Positions 5,843 to 14,143 of a stretch of 41,960 bases of DNA are shown in pieces. Position numbers and translations under genes: made by a program. The notes beneath the pieces were generated by a model. The model saw only the letters and a list, made by a program, of their open reading frames with translations. It did not search any database and had not been told where the DNA came from. Source of the stretch: Rhodobacteraceae bacterium UBA1943 (GTDB lineage Bacteria; Pseudomonadota; Alphaproteobacteria; Rhodobacterales; Rhodobacteraceae); assembly GCA_002336845.1 (NCBI GenBank), contig DDEX01000049.1, positions 36,173 to 78,132 of the forward strand, given 5' to 3'. Numbering within the stretch: the stretch's first letter is position 1; the number at the start of each line of letters is the position of its first letter.

Positions 5843-7669
5843 TCAGTTGCCCAGCCACTGGCGGGCGGTGTTCTGTTCGTAATTTTCGCGCGCCGCGTTC
5901 ACTTGCGGGCGGTCGGACACTTCGGGCACGGCCACATCCCACCAGGTGCCGCCCGCGCCGGTGCCGGGCAGGGGATCGGTGTCGATCACGATCACGGTGG
6001 GGATCGTCGCGCCCTTGGCCTTTTGCATCTCGGATTCCAGATCGGCGATGGAGCCGACCTTGACCACATTGGCCCCCATGCTGCCCGCGTGGGCGGCAAA
6101 GTCGATATTGGCCGGGTTCACATGATAGCTGTCATCCAGAAGGTTGTTGAACGGCGCCGAGCCGGTCGAGGTTTGCAGCCGTCCGATACAGCCGTAGCCG
6201 CGGTTGTCGGTCAAGACGACCGTGAAGGGCACGCCCATCATCACCGCCGTCGCCAGTTCGGAATTGACCATCATATAGCTGCCATCGCCGACCATGCAGA
6301 CCACATCCTTTTCAGGTGCGGCCATCTTGATGCCAAGGGCGCCCGCAATCTCATAGCCCATGCAGCTAAAGCCGTATTCCATATGGTATCCGCCCTGCGC
6401 CGCGCGCCACAGCACATGCAGCGCGCCGGGCATGGTGCCTGCCGCGCACATCACCACCGATTGCTTGCCGGTATTGCGCTGCACGGCGCCAATCACTTGG
6501 GCATCGGTGGGCAGGGTGTTTGCCGTGGGGGCGGCCATCAAGGCATCGGTGGTGCGGAACCAGTCCTTGCGGGCGGCAAAGTCGGGGTCGGCGAAGCGGT
6601 GCGCGCCAAGGGCCGCGCCGATTTTCTCGATACAGATTTTCGCGTCGCCCACAAGGCTTTGCGCCCCGCGCTTGGCGGCATCATAGCCGTGAATGTTGAT
6701 CGACAGCAGCTTGCGATTTGGGGCGGAGAAAACAGTCCATGACCCGGTGGTGAAATCCTGAAACCTTGTGCCGACGCCGATCACCAGATCCGCCCCAGCC
6801 GCCAGCTTGTTGCCGCAGCCGGTGCCAGTCACGCCGGGGGAACCGAAGTGCAGCGGCTCCTCCCAATCAACCGCGCCCTTGCCGGACTGGGTTTCGACCA
6901 TGGGGATGTTGTGCTTGACGGCAAAGTCGCGCAGCGTCGCCTCGGCCCCCGAATAGATCACGCCACCGCCAGTTACGATCAGCGGCTTCTTCGCCGCCCT
7001 GATCGCGGCAACGGCCGCCTCCAGCTCGCGCTGGTCGGGTTCGGGGCGGCGGATGTGCCAGACTTGTGATTCAAAGAACTCCACCGGATAGTCGTAAGCC
7101 ATGGCTTGGGTGTCCTGACAGAACGCCAGACAAACGGGGCCGCAATTCGCGGGATCGTGCATCACACGAAAGGCGCGGGGCAGGGCAGACAGCAGGTGTT
7201 CCGGCCGGGTGATGCGGTCGAAATAGCGCACCACGGGGCGGAAGCAGTCATTGGCCGAAACCGTGCCGTCGTCGAAATCCTCGATCTGTTGCAGAACGGG
7301 GTCGGGCGCGCGGCTGGTGAAGACATCGCCAGGAATGAACAGCACCGGCAGGCGGTTCACATGCGCCAGCGCCGCAGCGGTGACAAGGTTCAGCGCCCCC
7401 GGCCCAATGGAGGTGGTGACGGCCATCGCGCGGCGGCGTTTGTGCGTTTTTGCATAAGCAATCGCGGTGTGGGCCATGGTCTGTTCGTTATGGCCGCGCC
7501 AGGTGGGCAGCACGTCGCGGTGGGCATATAGCGCCTCACCGATACCCGCCACGTTGCCATGGCCGAAAATGGCCCAGACGCCTTCGATGAACCGCTCGCC
7601 CTCGGGCGTCATCTGCACCGACAGCCAGCGCATCATGGCTTGGGCGGCGGTAAGCCGAACGGTCGTCAT
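5843..7669 (-). CDS. iolD: 3D-(3,5/4)-trihydroxycyclohexane-1,2-dione acylhydrolase
   Basis: A 608-residue thiamine-diphosphate enzyme that opens the cyclohexane ring to 5-deoxy-D-glucuronate, the ring-cleaving step of inositol catabolism. The N-terminal domain has the RGHNEQTMAH segment with the ThDP-activating Glu62. The C-terminal domain has GDGSYMMVN at 461-469 and DNRGYG at 488-493, which together form the ThDP/Mg-binding motif. The length is close to that of other IolD proteins. The start ATG overlaps the iolC stop as ATGA, indicating translational coupling. It belongs to the leftward iolC-iolD-iolE-iolB operon. Confidence 0.96.
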   Translation of the reverse strand: MTTVRLTAAQAMMRWLSVQMTPEGERFIEGVWAIFGHGNVAGIGEALYAHRDVLPTWRGHNEQTMAHTAIAYAKTHKRRRAMAVTTSIGPGALNLVTAAALAHVNRLPVLFIPGDVFTSRAPDPVLQQIEDFDDGTVSANDCFRPVVRYFDRITRPEHLLSALPRAFRVMHDPANCGPVCLAFCQDTQAMAYDYPVEFFESQVWHIRRPEPDQRELEAAVAAIRAAKKPLIVTGGGVIYSGAEATLRDFAVKHNIPMVETQSGKGAVDWEEPLHFGSPGVTGTGCGNKLAAGADLVIGVGTRFQDFTTGSWTVFSAPNRKLLSINIHGYDAAKRGAQSLVGDAKICIEKIGAALGAHRFADPDFAARKDWFRTTDALMAAPTANTLPTDAQVIGAVQRNTGKQSVVMCAAGTMPGALHVLWRAAQGGYHMEYGFSCMGYEIAGALGIKMAAPEKDVVCMVGDGSYMMVNSELATAVMMGVPFTVVLTDNRGYGCIGRLQTSTGSAPFNNLLDDSYHVNPANIDFAAHAGSMGANVVKVGSIADLESEMQKAKGATIPTVIVIDTDPLPGTGAGGTWWDVAVPEVSDRPQVNAARENYEQNTARQWLGN

Positions 7670-9573
7670 GCCGCGATCTCCTTCTTGGCGCGAACCTTGT
7701 CCCAGACGGCACAGAGGCCTGCGTATTTCTGAACCATCATCTCAACGGCGGCGTCATCGCCCAAGGTGCCCGCCAGCCAGCCGCGCGCGGCATCGCCAAA
7801 GATGGTGCGGCCAACTGCAAAGCCTTTCACAAGGTCATGCCGGGCGGCGATGGCGAGAGAGGCCGCAAGCTCTTCGGCAGGCGCATCAAGGCCCAGCACC
7901 ACAACGCCACGGGTATGCGGGTCGTTGGCAGTGATGGCAGCGCAGGCCTTTTCATAGGCGGCATCGGTGGTAAAGGGTTCCAGCTTCCACCAGTCGGGGT
8001 AAACGCCGATATCATAGAACCGCTGGATGATCCGGGCCGAGGTGTCATCGGTGACCGGCGCCACCTTGGACGGAATGATTTCCAGCAGCATTTCCAAACG
8101 GTTGCGGCGGCAAGCGTGGAACAGGCGGCGCACGGTATCTTCCTGTGCGGCCTTGGTCGCGGCATCGTCATCGGTGTGATAAAAGCACAGCACCTTGACC
8201 ACATGCTCCAGCGGCCATTCCGACAAGCCGCCGAAGTCGGGGCCAATCTCGGGTTCCAGCGTCAGGGGGCGGGAACCGGGCCATTCGACGGGATGCCCGA
8301 TCCACAGGCCGGTTCCGGCGGCCTGAAACAGCGCATCGCGGCCAAGGCGGCTGTCGCACAGGATGCCATAGCCGGGGCGGCCATCCTGCACCTTAAGCGC
8401 AGCCTTCAGGCACAATTCCTTGAAGGCGCCGATCTTTTCGGGGGTAGCACCCTCCATCGCCTCAAGCTGCATCCGGTGGTCAAAGGCAAAGACCCGCATG
8501 GTGGACCAGTCCTTGTGACGGTTGGTCGCCCAATGCACCTGTTCGAGTGCGGCATCCTTGCGCAACGCGCGCTCTTTGACGCCACGGCGCAGGAAGAACT
8601 GCAACTCCTCCCAGCTAGGATAGGCCGGGGTGCAGCCGTGGCGCGAAACGGCGAAAGCCCCGCAGGCATTGGCGTATTTCAGTGCTGTGGGCCAGGGTTC
8701 GCCGTCGATCCAGCCCTTCAGAAGGCCCGACATGAAGCCATCGCCAGCCCCGAGCACATTAAAGACTTCAATCGCAAAGCCGGGGCCGGTCTCGCCCTCT
8801 TCTAGAGAGCCGGGGATCGGGCCGGTGAAGGCAACAGCGCCCATCGGCCCGCGTTTGCAAACAAGTGTCGCCTTGCTGACGGCCCGCACGGCGCGAAGGG
8901 CGGCGATGGTGTCGGTGGTGCCGCCGGCGATGTGGAATTCCTCTTCGGTGCCGACGATCAGGTCGAACAGAGGCAGCGTCGATTGCAGCTTGGCGGTGAC
9001 GGCGGCGCTTTCGACAAAGCGGCTTTCGCCATCGCCATGGCCGGCAAGGCCCCAGAGGTTCGGGCGATAGTCGATGTCCAGCGCGGTCTGCGCGCCATGC
9101 TTGCGGGCAAGGGTCAGTGCCTTGAGCGTGGCAGCCTCGGTTTTCGGGTTCGACAGATGGGTGCCGGTTGCGACGACCGATTTCGATTCCGCGATGAAGG
9201 CTTCGTCGATGTCATCTTCGCACAGCGCCATGTCGGCGCAGTTTTCGCGGTAGAAGATCAGCGGGAATTGCTTGTCGTCGCGGATGCCCAGCAGGACCAG
9301 CGCGGTCAACCGCTCGGCGTCGGTTTTCACGCCGCGCACATCGACGCCTTCTTTCGCCAGTTCCTCACGGATGAAGCGGCCCATGTGTTCGTCGCCCACA
9401 CGGGTGATCAGCGCCGATTTCAGGCCCAGACGCGCCGTTCCGGCGGCAATATTGGTGGGGCTGCCGCCGATGTATTTCTGGAACGAGCCCATATCTTCCA
9501 GCCGGCCGCCCACTTGCGCGCCGTAAAGATCGACCGAGGATCGCCCGATCGTAATCACATCCAGCGTCTTCAT
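7666..9573 (-). CDS. iolC: 5-dehydro-2-deoxygluconokinase fused to a DUF2090 (aldolase-like) domain
   Basis: A 635-residue two-domain protein. Residues 1 to about 335 form a PfkB-family sugar kinase (GGSPTNIAAGTARLG at 36-50, NVLGAGDGFMSGLL at 272-285 with catalytic Asp278) that phosphorylates 2-deoxy-5-keto-D-gluconate. Residues about 345-630 form a DUF2090 domain (VFAFDHRMQLE, DSRLGRDAL, WWKLEP, GFAVGRTIF), a class I aldolase-like barrel proposed to be the missing aldolase that splits the phosphorylated product. The fusion would join two consecutive steps, and no separate IolJ is seen here. The ATG follows GGGAGGGG and lies 53 bases from an IolR-type site. First gene of iolC-iolD-iolE-iolB. 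Confidence 0.95.
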   Translation of the reverse strand: MKTLDVITIGRSSVDLYGAQVGGRLEDMGSFQKYIGGSPTNIAAGTARLGLKSALITRVGDEHMGRFIREELAKEGVDVRGVKTDAERLTALVLLGIRDDKQFPLIFYRENCADMALCEDDIDEAFIAESKSVVATGTHLSNPKTEAATLKALTLARKHGAQTALDIDYRPNLWGLAGHGDGESRFVESAAVTAKLQSTLPLFDLIVGTEEEFHIAGGTTDTIAALRAVRAVSKATLVCKRGPMGAVAFTGPIPGSLEEGETGPGFAIEVFNVLGAGDGFMSGLLKGWIDGEPWPTALKYANACGAFAVSRHGCTPAYPSWEELQFFLRRGVKERALRKDAALEQVHWATNRHKDWSTMRVFAFDHRMQLEAMEGATPEKIGAFKELCLKAALKVQDGRPGYGILCDSRLGRDALFQAAGTGLWIGHPVEWPGSRPLTLEPEIGPDFGGLSEWPLEHVVKVLCFYHTDDDAATKAAQEDTVRRLFHACRRNRLEMLLEIIPSKVAPVTDDTSARIIQRFYDIGVYPDWWKLEPFTTDAAYEKACAAITANDPHTRGVVVLGLDAPAEELAASLAIAARHDLVKGFAVGRTIFGDAARGWLAGTLGDDAAVEMMVQKYAGLCAVWDKVRAKKEIAA

Positions 9574-9626
9574 GCGGTCCCCTCCCTTGGGCCGGTCAGG
9601 CCAGACTCAGGCCCCTGCCGTATTTT

Positions 9627-9642
9627 TGGAATATTTATTCCA
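9627..9642. promoter_or_regulatory. IolR-type operator upstream of iolC
   Basis: A perfect palindrome with arms TGGAATA and TATTCCA around TT. It contains GGAA-N6-TTCC, the site described for rhizobial IolR. It lies 53 bases upstream of the iolC ATG, between iolR and iolC, and probably overlaps the operon promoter. Confidence 0.8.
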
Positions 9643-9680
9643 TTTTGTTCGGCGGGGGAAGAGGGTTTTTCGCCGTTGTT

Positions 9681-10505
9681 TCAACCGCGCGCCGAACCTA
9701 CGGCAACGGCCAGCGAAATCGCCAGCGCGATGGTGGCCGAGAGCGAGCGGAAGGCACCGAAATCCACCTCGGTCACGGTGATCGTGCTGCTGGCGGCGCG
9801 GGCCAGGGGGCCGGTCAGCCGGTCGGTCAGGGCGACGACTGGCAGGCCGCGCTCATGTGCGTCCTGCGCCATCGCAATGGTTTCTTCGGAATAGGGCGCG
9901 AAGGTGATGGCCAGAAGTGCGTCGCCCGGACGCAGGGCGTGGCGATGGTCCAACTTGCCCACGCCATCGTGCAGCATGGCCGGAACCGACATTTTTTCAA
10001 AGACATAGGCCAGGTAGCTCGCTACCGGAAAGGCGCGGCGTAAGCCGACGATATGCACCATCTTGGCCGAGGCCAGCGTGGAAACCGCCTGATTCAGCGC
10101 GGTTTCGTCGAAATTCTTCGCCAGCGATTCCAGCGACAGCCGCCCGGCCTCTATGAACTCGCCGACCAAGGCGGCCGGGCTGCCAGTGGCCGAGGATTTC
10201 AGGTTCTGAAGCCGCGTCGCGTAATCCGGCCATCCGGGCACATAAGCCTCACGGAACAGCTTTTGCATTTCAGAAAAGCCGGTGAAGCCCAGGATCTGGC
10301 AAAAGCGCATCAAGGCCGAAGGCGGCACGCCCGCGCCGGTGGCCATATCGGCCACGGTGGAAACCGCAATCCGGTCGGTGTTGGCGGCGACGTAATCGGC
10401 GCATTGGCGCAGGCGTTTGGGCAGCGTGTCCAGCATCGCGGTCAGCCGTTCGCGGAATTCCTCGACCGTGGCGGGTGCGGTTTCGATGATGTGATCGTCC
10501 GGCAT
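9681..10505 (-). CDS. iolR: RpiR/MurR-family repressor of inositol genes
   Basis: A protein of about 274 residues. The N-terminal RpiR helix-turn-helix (STVADMATGAGVPPSALMRF and LGFTGFSEMQKLFR, about residues 48-85) is followed by a SIS sugar-phosphate-binding domain (about 125-255, with MVHIVGLRRAFPVASYLAY, LRPGDALLAITFAPYS and LPVVALTDRLTGPLA). This architecture matches IolR of rhizobia and other alphaproteobacteria, where it represses iol genes and is relieved by a pathway intermediate. Two adjacent ATGs exist (10508 and 10505); GAGG is better spaced for 10505. GGAA-N6-TTCC sites lie on both sides of the gene, fitting control of iolC, of itself and of the divergent dehydrogenase. Confidence 0.88.
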   Translation of the reverse strand: MPDDHIIETAPATVEEFRERLTAMLDTLPKRLRQCADYVAANTDRIAVSTVADMATGAGVPPSALMRFCQILGFTGFSEMQKLFREAYVPGWPDYATRLQNLKSSATGSPAALVGEFIEAGRLSLESLAKNFDETALNQAVSTLASAKMVHIVGLRRAFPVASYLAYVFEKMSVPAMLHDGVGKLDHRHALRPGDALLAITFAPYSEETIAMAQDAHERGLPVVALTDRLTGPLARAASSTITVTEVDFGAFRSLSATIALAISLAVAVGSARG

Positions 10506-10546
10506 CATTTCCTCTTGACGACTGCCCTGGTCTTCAGGCTAGCACA

Positions 10547-10562
10547 TGGAACAAATATTCCA
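10547..10562. promoter_or_regulatory. IolR-type operator between iolR and the divergent dehydrogenase
   Basis: TGGAACA, AA, TATTCCA: an inverted repeat with one mismatch and a perfect GGAA-N6-TTCC core. It lies 41 bases from the iolR start and 22 bases from the Gfo/Idh start, so it can serve both divergent genes. Confidence 0.78.
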
Positions 10563-10584
10563 ACATGAAAGCAAAGGGGCCGTC

Positions 10585-11718
10585 ATGCAGGCTTTGCGCA
10601 TTGGTCTTATCGGAACCGGCTTCATGGGCAAGGCCCATGCGCTGGCCTGGCGCAACGTCTGGCCGGTGTTCGGGCATACCCTGGGCGAGGTGCCCGAGGT
10701 CGAGCTGGCGCTGTTGTGCGAGACCCCGCTGACCAAGGCGCAGCAGATCGGGCGAGAGTTCGGCTTTGCCCGCGTGACCGACGACTGGAAGGCGCTGGTC
10801 AATGATCCGGGCGTGGATGTGGTGTCGATCACCACGCCGAACGGGATGCACCGCGAGATGGCGACGGCGGCCCTGCTGGCGGGCAAGCATGTCTGGTGCG
10901 AAAAACCGATGGCGCTGACGCTGGAGGATGCGGGCGCGATGCGTGACATTGCCGCGACCTCGGGCAAGGCGACGATGCTGGGGTATAACTACACCCGCAA
11001 CCCGGCCCATGCCCATGCCTGCCGGTTGGTGGCGACGGGCGCGATTGGCCGCGTGGTGCAGTTTCGCGGCTGGGTGGATGAGGATTATCAGGCCGACCCG
11101 AACCTGCCCTGGACCTGGCGCGGCACCATCGCGCAGGCCGGCCTTGGCGCGCTGGGGGATATCGGCTGTCATCTGGTTTCCCTTGCCCATGGTGTGATGG
11201 GGCCGATTGCCAGCCTGCAAGCCGACATGCAGACCATCCACGAAACCCGCCCGATGCCCGACGGCAACGGCGTGGGCCGGGTGGAGAATGAGGATGCGGC
11301 AAGCGCGCTGATCCGCTTTGCCAGCGGGGCGCAGGGCTCAATGGTCATGTCGCGTTCTGCCTGGGGTCGCAAGTCGCGGCTGGGCTATGAGGTGCATGGC
11401 ACCGAGGGCATGATCGTTTACGACCAAGAGCGGATGAATGAATTGCAGCTTTACCAGAACCGGGGACCGGTGGCCGAGCAGGGATTCAAGACCATCCTGA
11501 CCGGGCCAGCGCACGCACCCTATGACCGGTTTTGCCCGGCACCGGGGCATCAGATCGGGTTCAACGATCTGAAGGTGATCGAGGCGGCAGAGTTCTTGCG
11601 GGCGATTGCCGGGGTTCAGCCCTGTTGGCCCGATTTCGCGGCGGGGTATGAGATCGAGCGGGCGATTCACGCCATGGCCGATTCCGCGCGGGAGGACGGC
11701 AAGCGGATCACGCTTTAA
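10585..11718 (+). CDS. Gfo/Idh/MocA-family NAD(P)-dependent oxidoreductase
   Basis: A 377-residue dehydrogenase. The Rossmann motif GTGFMG is at 10-15, the substrate Lys is in WCEKPM (Lys107), and the catalytic Asp192 and His196 are in GDIGCH (DxxxH), as in inositol dehydrogenases. The longer sequence (IolG is about 335 residues) and the WVDEDYQADPNLPWTWRG insert place it in a different subgroup from the IolG at 19171. It may oxidise scyllo-inositol, another isomer, or an inosamine-type compound. The ATG at 10585 follows AAAGGGG; the in-frame ATG at 10546 would lie over the operator. Probably IolR-controlled; it ends at a strong bidirectional hairpin. Confidence 0.87.
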   Translation: MQALRIGLIGTGFMGKAHALAWRNVWPVFGHTLGEVPEVELALLCETPLTKAQQIGREFGFARVTDDWKALVNDPGVDVVSITTPNGMHREMATAALLAGKHVWCEKPMALTLEDAGAMRDIAATSGKATMLGYNYTRNPAHAHACRLVATGAIGRVVQFRGWVDEDYQADPNLPWTWRGTIAQAGLGALGDIGCHLVSLAHGVMGPIASLQADMQTIHETRPMPDGNGVGRVENEDAASALIRFASGAQGSMVMSRSAWGRKSRLGYEVHGTEGMIVYDQERMNELQLYQNRGPVAEQGFKTILTGPAHAPYDRFCPAPGHQIGFNDLKVIEAAEFLRAIAGVQPCWPDFAAGYEIERAIHAMADSAREDGKRITL

Positions 11719-11719
11719 G

Positions 11720-11782
11720 AGGTGCGTGAAATCACGCACCCTACGGGGGAGAGCGGGGTAGGGTGCGTGATTTCACGCACCT
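11720..11782. terminator. Nested palindrome, bidirectional terminator-like repeat
   Basis: Perfect 25-base inverted arms (11720-11744 and 11758-11782) around a 13-base spacer. Each arm is itself palindromic (GGTGCGTGA, AA, TCACGCACC). The element sits between convergent genes (dehydrogenase stop at 11718, PanB-like stop at 11788), fitting bidirectional termination. A second copy lies at 20179-20243 and a degenerate one at 20338-20365. Confidence 0.75.
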
Positions 11783-11787
11783 TTCCG

Positions 11788-12585
11788 TCAGGCGTTCTGA
11801 TCCAGCCAGTCGCGGAATGCCTCGACCACTTCGGCCTGACTGTCCACCAGATGCTGCGGGGCGGGATACATGCCGCCATGCACATCCTCGGCAAAGCGGG
11901 TCATCGCCTCGGTCCGCAGGGTTTGCAGCCGGTCTTCCTCGGCGGCGAAATCGGCGTAGCGTTTGGCGTGGCGGGGAACGTGGCCCCGGTTCTGGCCCAG
12001 CACGTCATCGGTGAACAGATACTGCGCATGGCCCGCTGGGCCGGCGCCCATGGAAATCAGGAACAGGTTGGTCCGCTCGGCGATGGCTTGGGTGATGGCA
12101 TGGGGCACCACCTCGATTTCCACCGCAAAGGCCCCTGCCTCCTCCAACGCCTTGCACTGGGTCCAGACAAGCTGTGCGGTTTCCAGCGTCTTGCCCACCG
12201 CCTTGAAACCGCCGGTCCAGGTGCGCTTGGACGGGATCAGCCCGACATGGCCGCAAACGGCGATGCCATGGTCGGCCAGCGCCCGCACCGTTCCCAAAGA
12301 CCCCGAGCAATAGACCGCATCGGCGCCATGCTTCATCAGCGGCATGGCCCAACGCATGAAATCCTCGGTGCCGCCGATCTCAAAATAATTCTCGCCGGGG
12401 AAGATGAAGGTGTCGGGTGCCACCTCGCGGAAGCGGCGGTCGAAGACCATGGCGGGCGGCACGGACAGCAGCTCCACCCCCGCCTTGGCGGCGGCTTCAG
12501 CCTCGGCCAGGGTTTCGACACGCAGCATGGCGTATTGATGTTTGCCACGGTTCGCCAGCAGGTCGCGGACGGTGGGCGGCGCCAT
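11788..12585 (-). CDS. PanB-like (ketopantoate hydroxymethyltransferase fold) protein, divergent
   Basis: A 265-residue protein with the overall pattern of PanB, the (beta-alpha)8 enzyme that transfers a hydroxymethyl group from methylene-tetrahydrofolate to a keto acid. Recognisable parts are GIAVCGHVGLIPS (107-119), GGFKAVGKTLETAQ, EEAGAFAVEIEVVPHAITQAI with Glu158 in place of the PanB catalytic Glu, and ISMGAGPAGHAQYLFTDDVL. The usual Mg-binding segments differ: the GDSLGM region reads SVPPAMVFD, and the KIEGG segment reads YCSGS. A canonical pantothenate role is therefore doubtful. It starts inside the MocE-like stop (TAATG), so the two are coupled. One possibility is handling of the one-carbon unit released by the neighbouring oxygenase. 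Function unknown. Confidence 0.75.
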   Translation of the reverse strand: MAPPTVRDLLANRGKHQYAMLRVETLAEAEAAAKAGVELLSVPPAMVFDRRFREVAPDTFIFPGENYFEIGGTEDFMRWAMPLMKHGADAVYCSGSLGTVRALADHGIAVCGHVGLIPSKRTWTGGFKAVGKTLETAQLVWTQCKALEEAGAFAVEIEVVPHAITQAIAERTNLFLISMGAGPAGHAQYLFTDDVLGQNRGHVPRHAKRYADFAAEEDRLQTLRTEAMTRFAEDVHGGMYPAPQHLVDSQAEVVEAFRDWLDQNA

Positions 12586-12899
12586 TACGCCACCTCGATG
12601 AACACGCGGCCACCCTCGACCTTCACCGGGAAGGTGCGCAGGTTGACGCAGACCGGCGCACGCTTCGCCTCGCCGGTGCGGTAATCAAACTGGCCGTTGT
12701 GCTTGGGGCATTCGATCAGGTGACCCATCACCAGCCCGTCGCACAGATGCACGTTTTCGTGGCTGCACAGGCCAGCGGTGGCGTAGAAATCGCCTTCGGG
12801 CGAATGGTAGATGGCAAAGGTTTGGGCGCCGTGATCAAAGCGGATCAGGTCTTCCTCATCAATCTCATCGGTGGCGCAGGCGTCGATCCATTGGGTCAT
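12585..12899 (-). CDS. Rieske [2Fe-2S] ferredoxin, MocE-like
   Basis: A 104-residue Rieske-type ferredoxin. The cluster ligands are visible as Cys45-X-His47 (LCSHENVHLC) and Cys64-X2-His67 (ECPKHNGQFD). It closely fits MocE, the ferredoxin of the rhizopine demethylase system, and lies just downstream of a MocD-like membrane oxygenase on the same strand (52-base gap). It presumably passes electrons to that oxygenase. No ferredoxin reductase (MocF) is in the window, so a general reductase must serve. The ATG follows GAGGAGG. Its stop overlaps the PanB-like start by one base. Apart from the Moc context, such proteins also serve dioxygenases. Confidence 0.9.
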   Translation of the reverse strand: MTQWIDACATDEIDEEDLIRFDHGAQTFAIYHSPEGDFYATAGLCSHENVHLCDGLVMGHLIECPKHNGQFDYRTGEAKRAPVCVNLRTFPVKVEGGRVFIEVA

Positions 12900-12914
12900 G
12901 TTGGCTCCTCCTCA

Positions 12915-12945
12915 GGGCAATGTCAGGCTTGGGGCAATGTCAGGC
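12915..12945. repeat. Two direct copies of a 14-base word in the mocD-mocE gap
   Basis: GGGCAATGTCAGGC occurs at 12915-12928 and again at 12932-12945, a 17-base period. The pair fills most of the short gap between the oxygenase stop and the ferredoxin ribosome site. It probably arose by local duplication; no function is apparent. Confidence 0.6.
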
Positions 12946-12951
12946 GACGAT

Positions 12952-14037
12952 TCAGGCAGCGACGGTTCCGCCGACGGGAGCCTCGGCATGGAATTCTTCG
13001 CGGTAGGGTTTGGCGGTGGCGGGCAGCTCGCGCTTGATGAAGAAATCCTCATAGCGAAGCTGGCGGATCAGGGCGGGCCACATCTCGGCAAAACCTGCGC
13101 CGATTGACCGGTTGGGCGCGGGCAGGTCGTGCCGGATCGTCTCATGCAGGCGCGGCAGGGCGTGGTAGGGCACCATCGGGAACATGTGGTGTTCGACGTG
13201 GTAGTTCATGTTCCAGTAGATGAAGCGGCTGATCGGGTTCATATAGACCGTGCGGCTGTTCAGCCGGTGGTCGGTCACATTGTCGGCAAGGCCGCCGTGC
13301 TGCAAAAGGCCCGTCATCACATGATGCCAGGCGCCATAGAGGCGGGGCAGGCCGATCACCATCAACGGCAGGATCGAGTGCATCCAGATGGCCAGTGTGA
13401 TTGTGGCGGCATAGATGAGGACGTAGATACGCGCGACCTTCACGACCTTGGGCCATTCCGACTGGGGGACGAAGGTCTTCTCCTCAGGATGCACGCCAAG
13501 GAAAGCGTTGTAGGCCATGCGGCTTAGCGCGGCCCAGGCATCGAAGATGCCGAAGAAATTGCCGATCAGCTTGAACAGCACCGGCGGGCGCATCACGGCG
13601 ATCTCGGGGTCGCGGCCGACGATATAGGTGTCGGTATGGTGGCGCGCATGGCTCCACCGCCAGGTGGCGGAATTGCGCATCATCATGAGGGACGCGATTT
13701 CATAGACGACGGTGTTCATCCACGGGGTCTTGAAGGCGGTGCCGTGTCCGCATTCGTGCCAGCGGCTGTCCATCGCCGAGCCGTAAAGAACGCCGTAGGC
13801 CAGCCAGAACGGGGCCGACCACCATGACGGCCACAGCGCGATGCCAAGACCCGCGAACAGGATCATGCAGCCATAAAGAATGATCGTGTCGCGGATCGCT
13901 GGCGCGTCGGATCGCTTCATCAGATCCTTCATCACCTTGCGCGGCACCTCGGTGTGATACCATTCGGCGGCGGCAAGGCCGGTTTCGACGGCGCGGGCCC
14001 CGTCGGGGCCAAGCAAGCTGTAGTTTCGTCTGGTCAT
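12952..14037 (-). CDS. Membrane di-iron oxygenase of the fatty acid desaturase/alkane hydroxylase fold, MocD-like
   Basis: A 361-residue integral membrane protein with the three histidine boxes of di-iron desaturases and hydroxylases: HECGH (94-98), HARHH (130-134) and HVEHH (280-284), plus LQHGG (His247). Hydrophobic spans lie at about 52-70, 75-90, 205-230 and near 155-170. Next to a Rieske ferredoxin and inside an inositol locus it best matches MocD, the oxygenase needed to use O-methylated rhizopine, presumably by O-demethylation with release of formaldehyde. The start at 14037 is chosen because GGAGG precedes it and MTRRNYSLLGPDG is the natural N-terminus. An ordinary lipid desaturase remains possible, but the neighbours argue against it. 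Confidence 0.85.
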   Translation of the reverse strand: MTRRNYSLLGPDGARAVETGLAAAEWYHTEVPRKVMKDLMKRSDAPAIRDTIILYGCMILFAGLGIALWPSWWSAPFWLAYGVLYGSAMDSRWHECGHGTAFKTPWMNTVVYEIASLMMMRNSATWRWSHARHHTDTYIVGRDPEIAVMRPPVLFKLIGNFFGIFDAWAALSRMAYNAFLGVHPEEKTFVPQSEWPKVVKVARIYVLIYAATITLAIWMHSILPLMVIGLPRLYGAWHHVMTGLLQHGGLADNVTDHRLNSRTVYMNPISRFIYWNMNYHVEHHMFPMVPYHALPRLHETIRHDLPAPNRSIGAGFAEMWPALIRQLRYEDFFIKRELPATAKPYREEFHAEAPVGGTVAA

Positions 14038-14143
14038 GGTATCCTCCGTGATGGCGCCAAGGTAGAATTCGCGTTCCATCTTGGGCAACGGCGGCACTTT
14101 CGTTCTTCGTCATTTCTCGTCATCATCGGCACGGGAGGATGCG

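Noticed and set aside
11720..11782. CRISPR-like or insertion-sequence end
   Set aside because: The repeats are single nested palindromes with no spacer series, transposase or target duplication.
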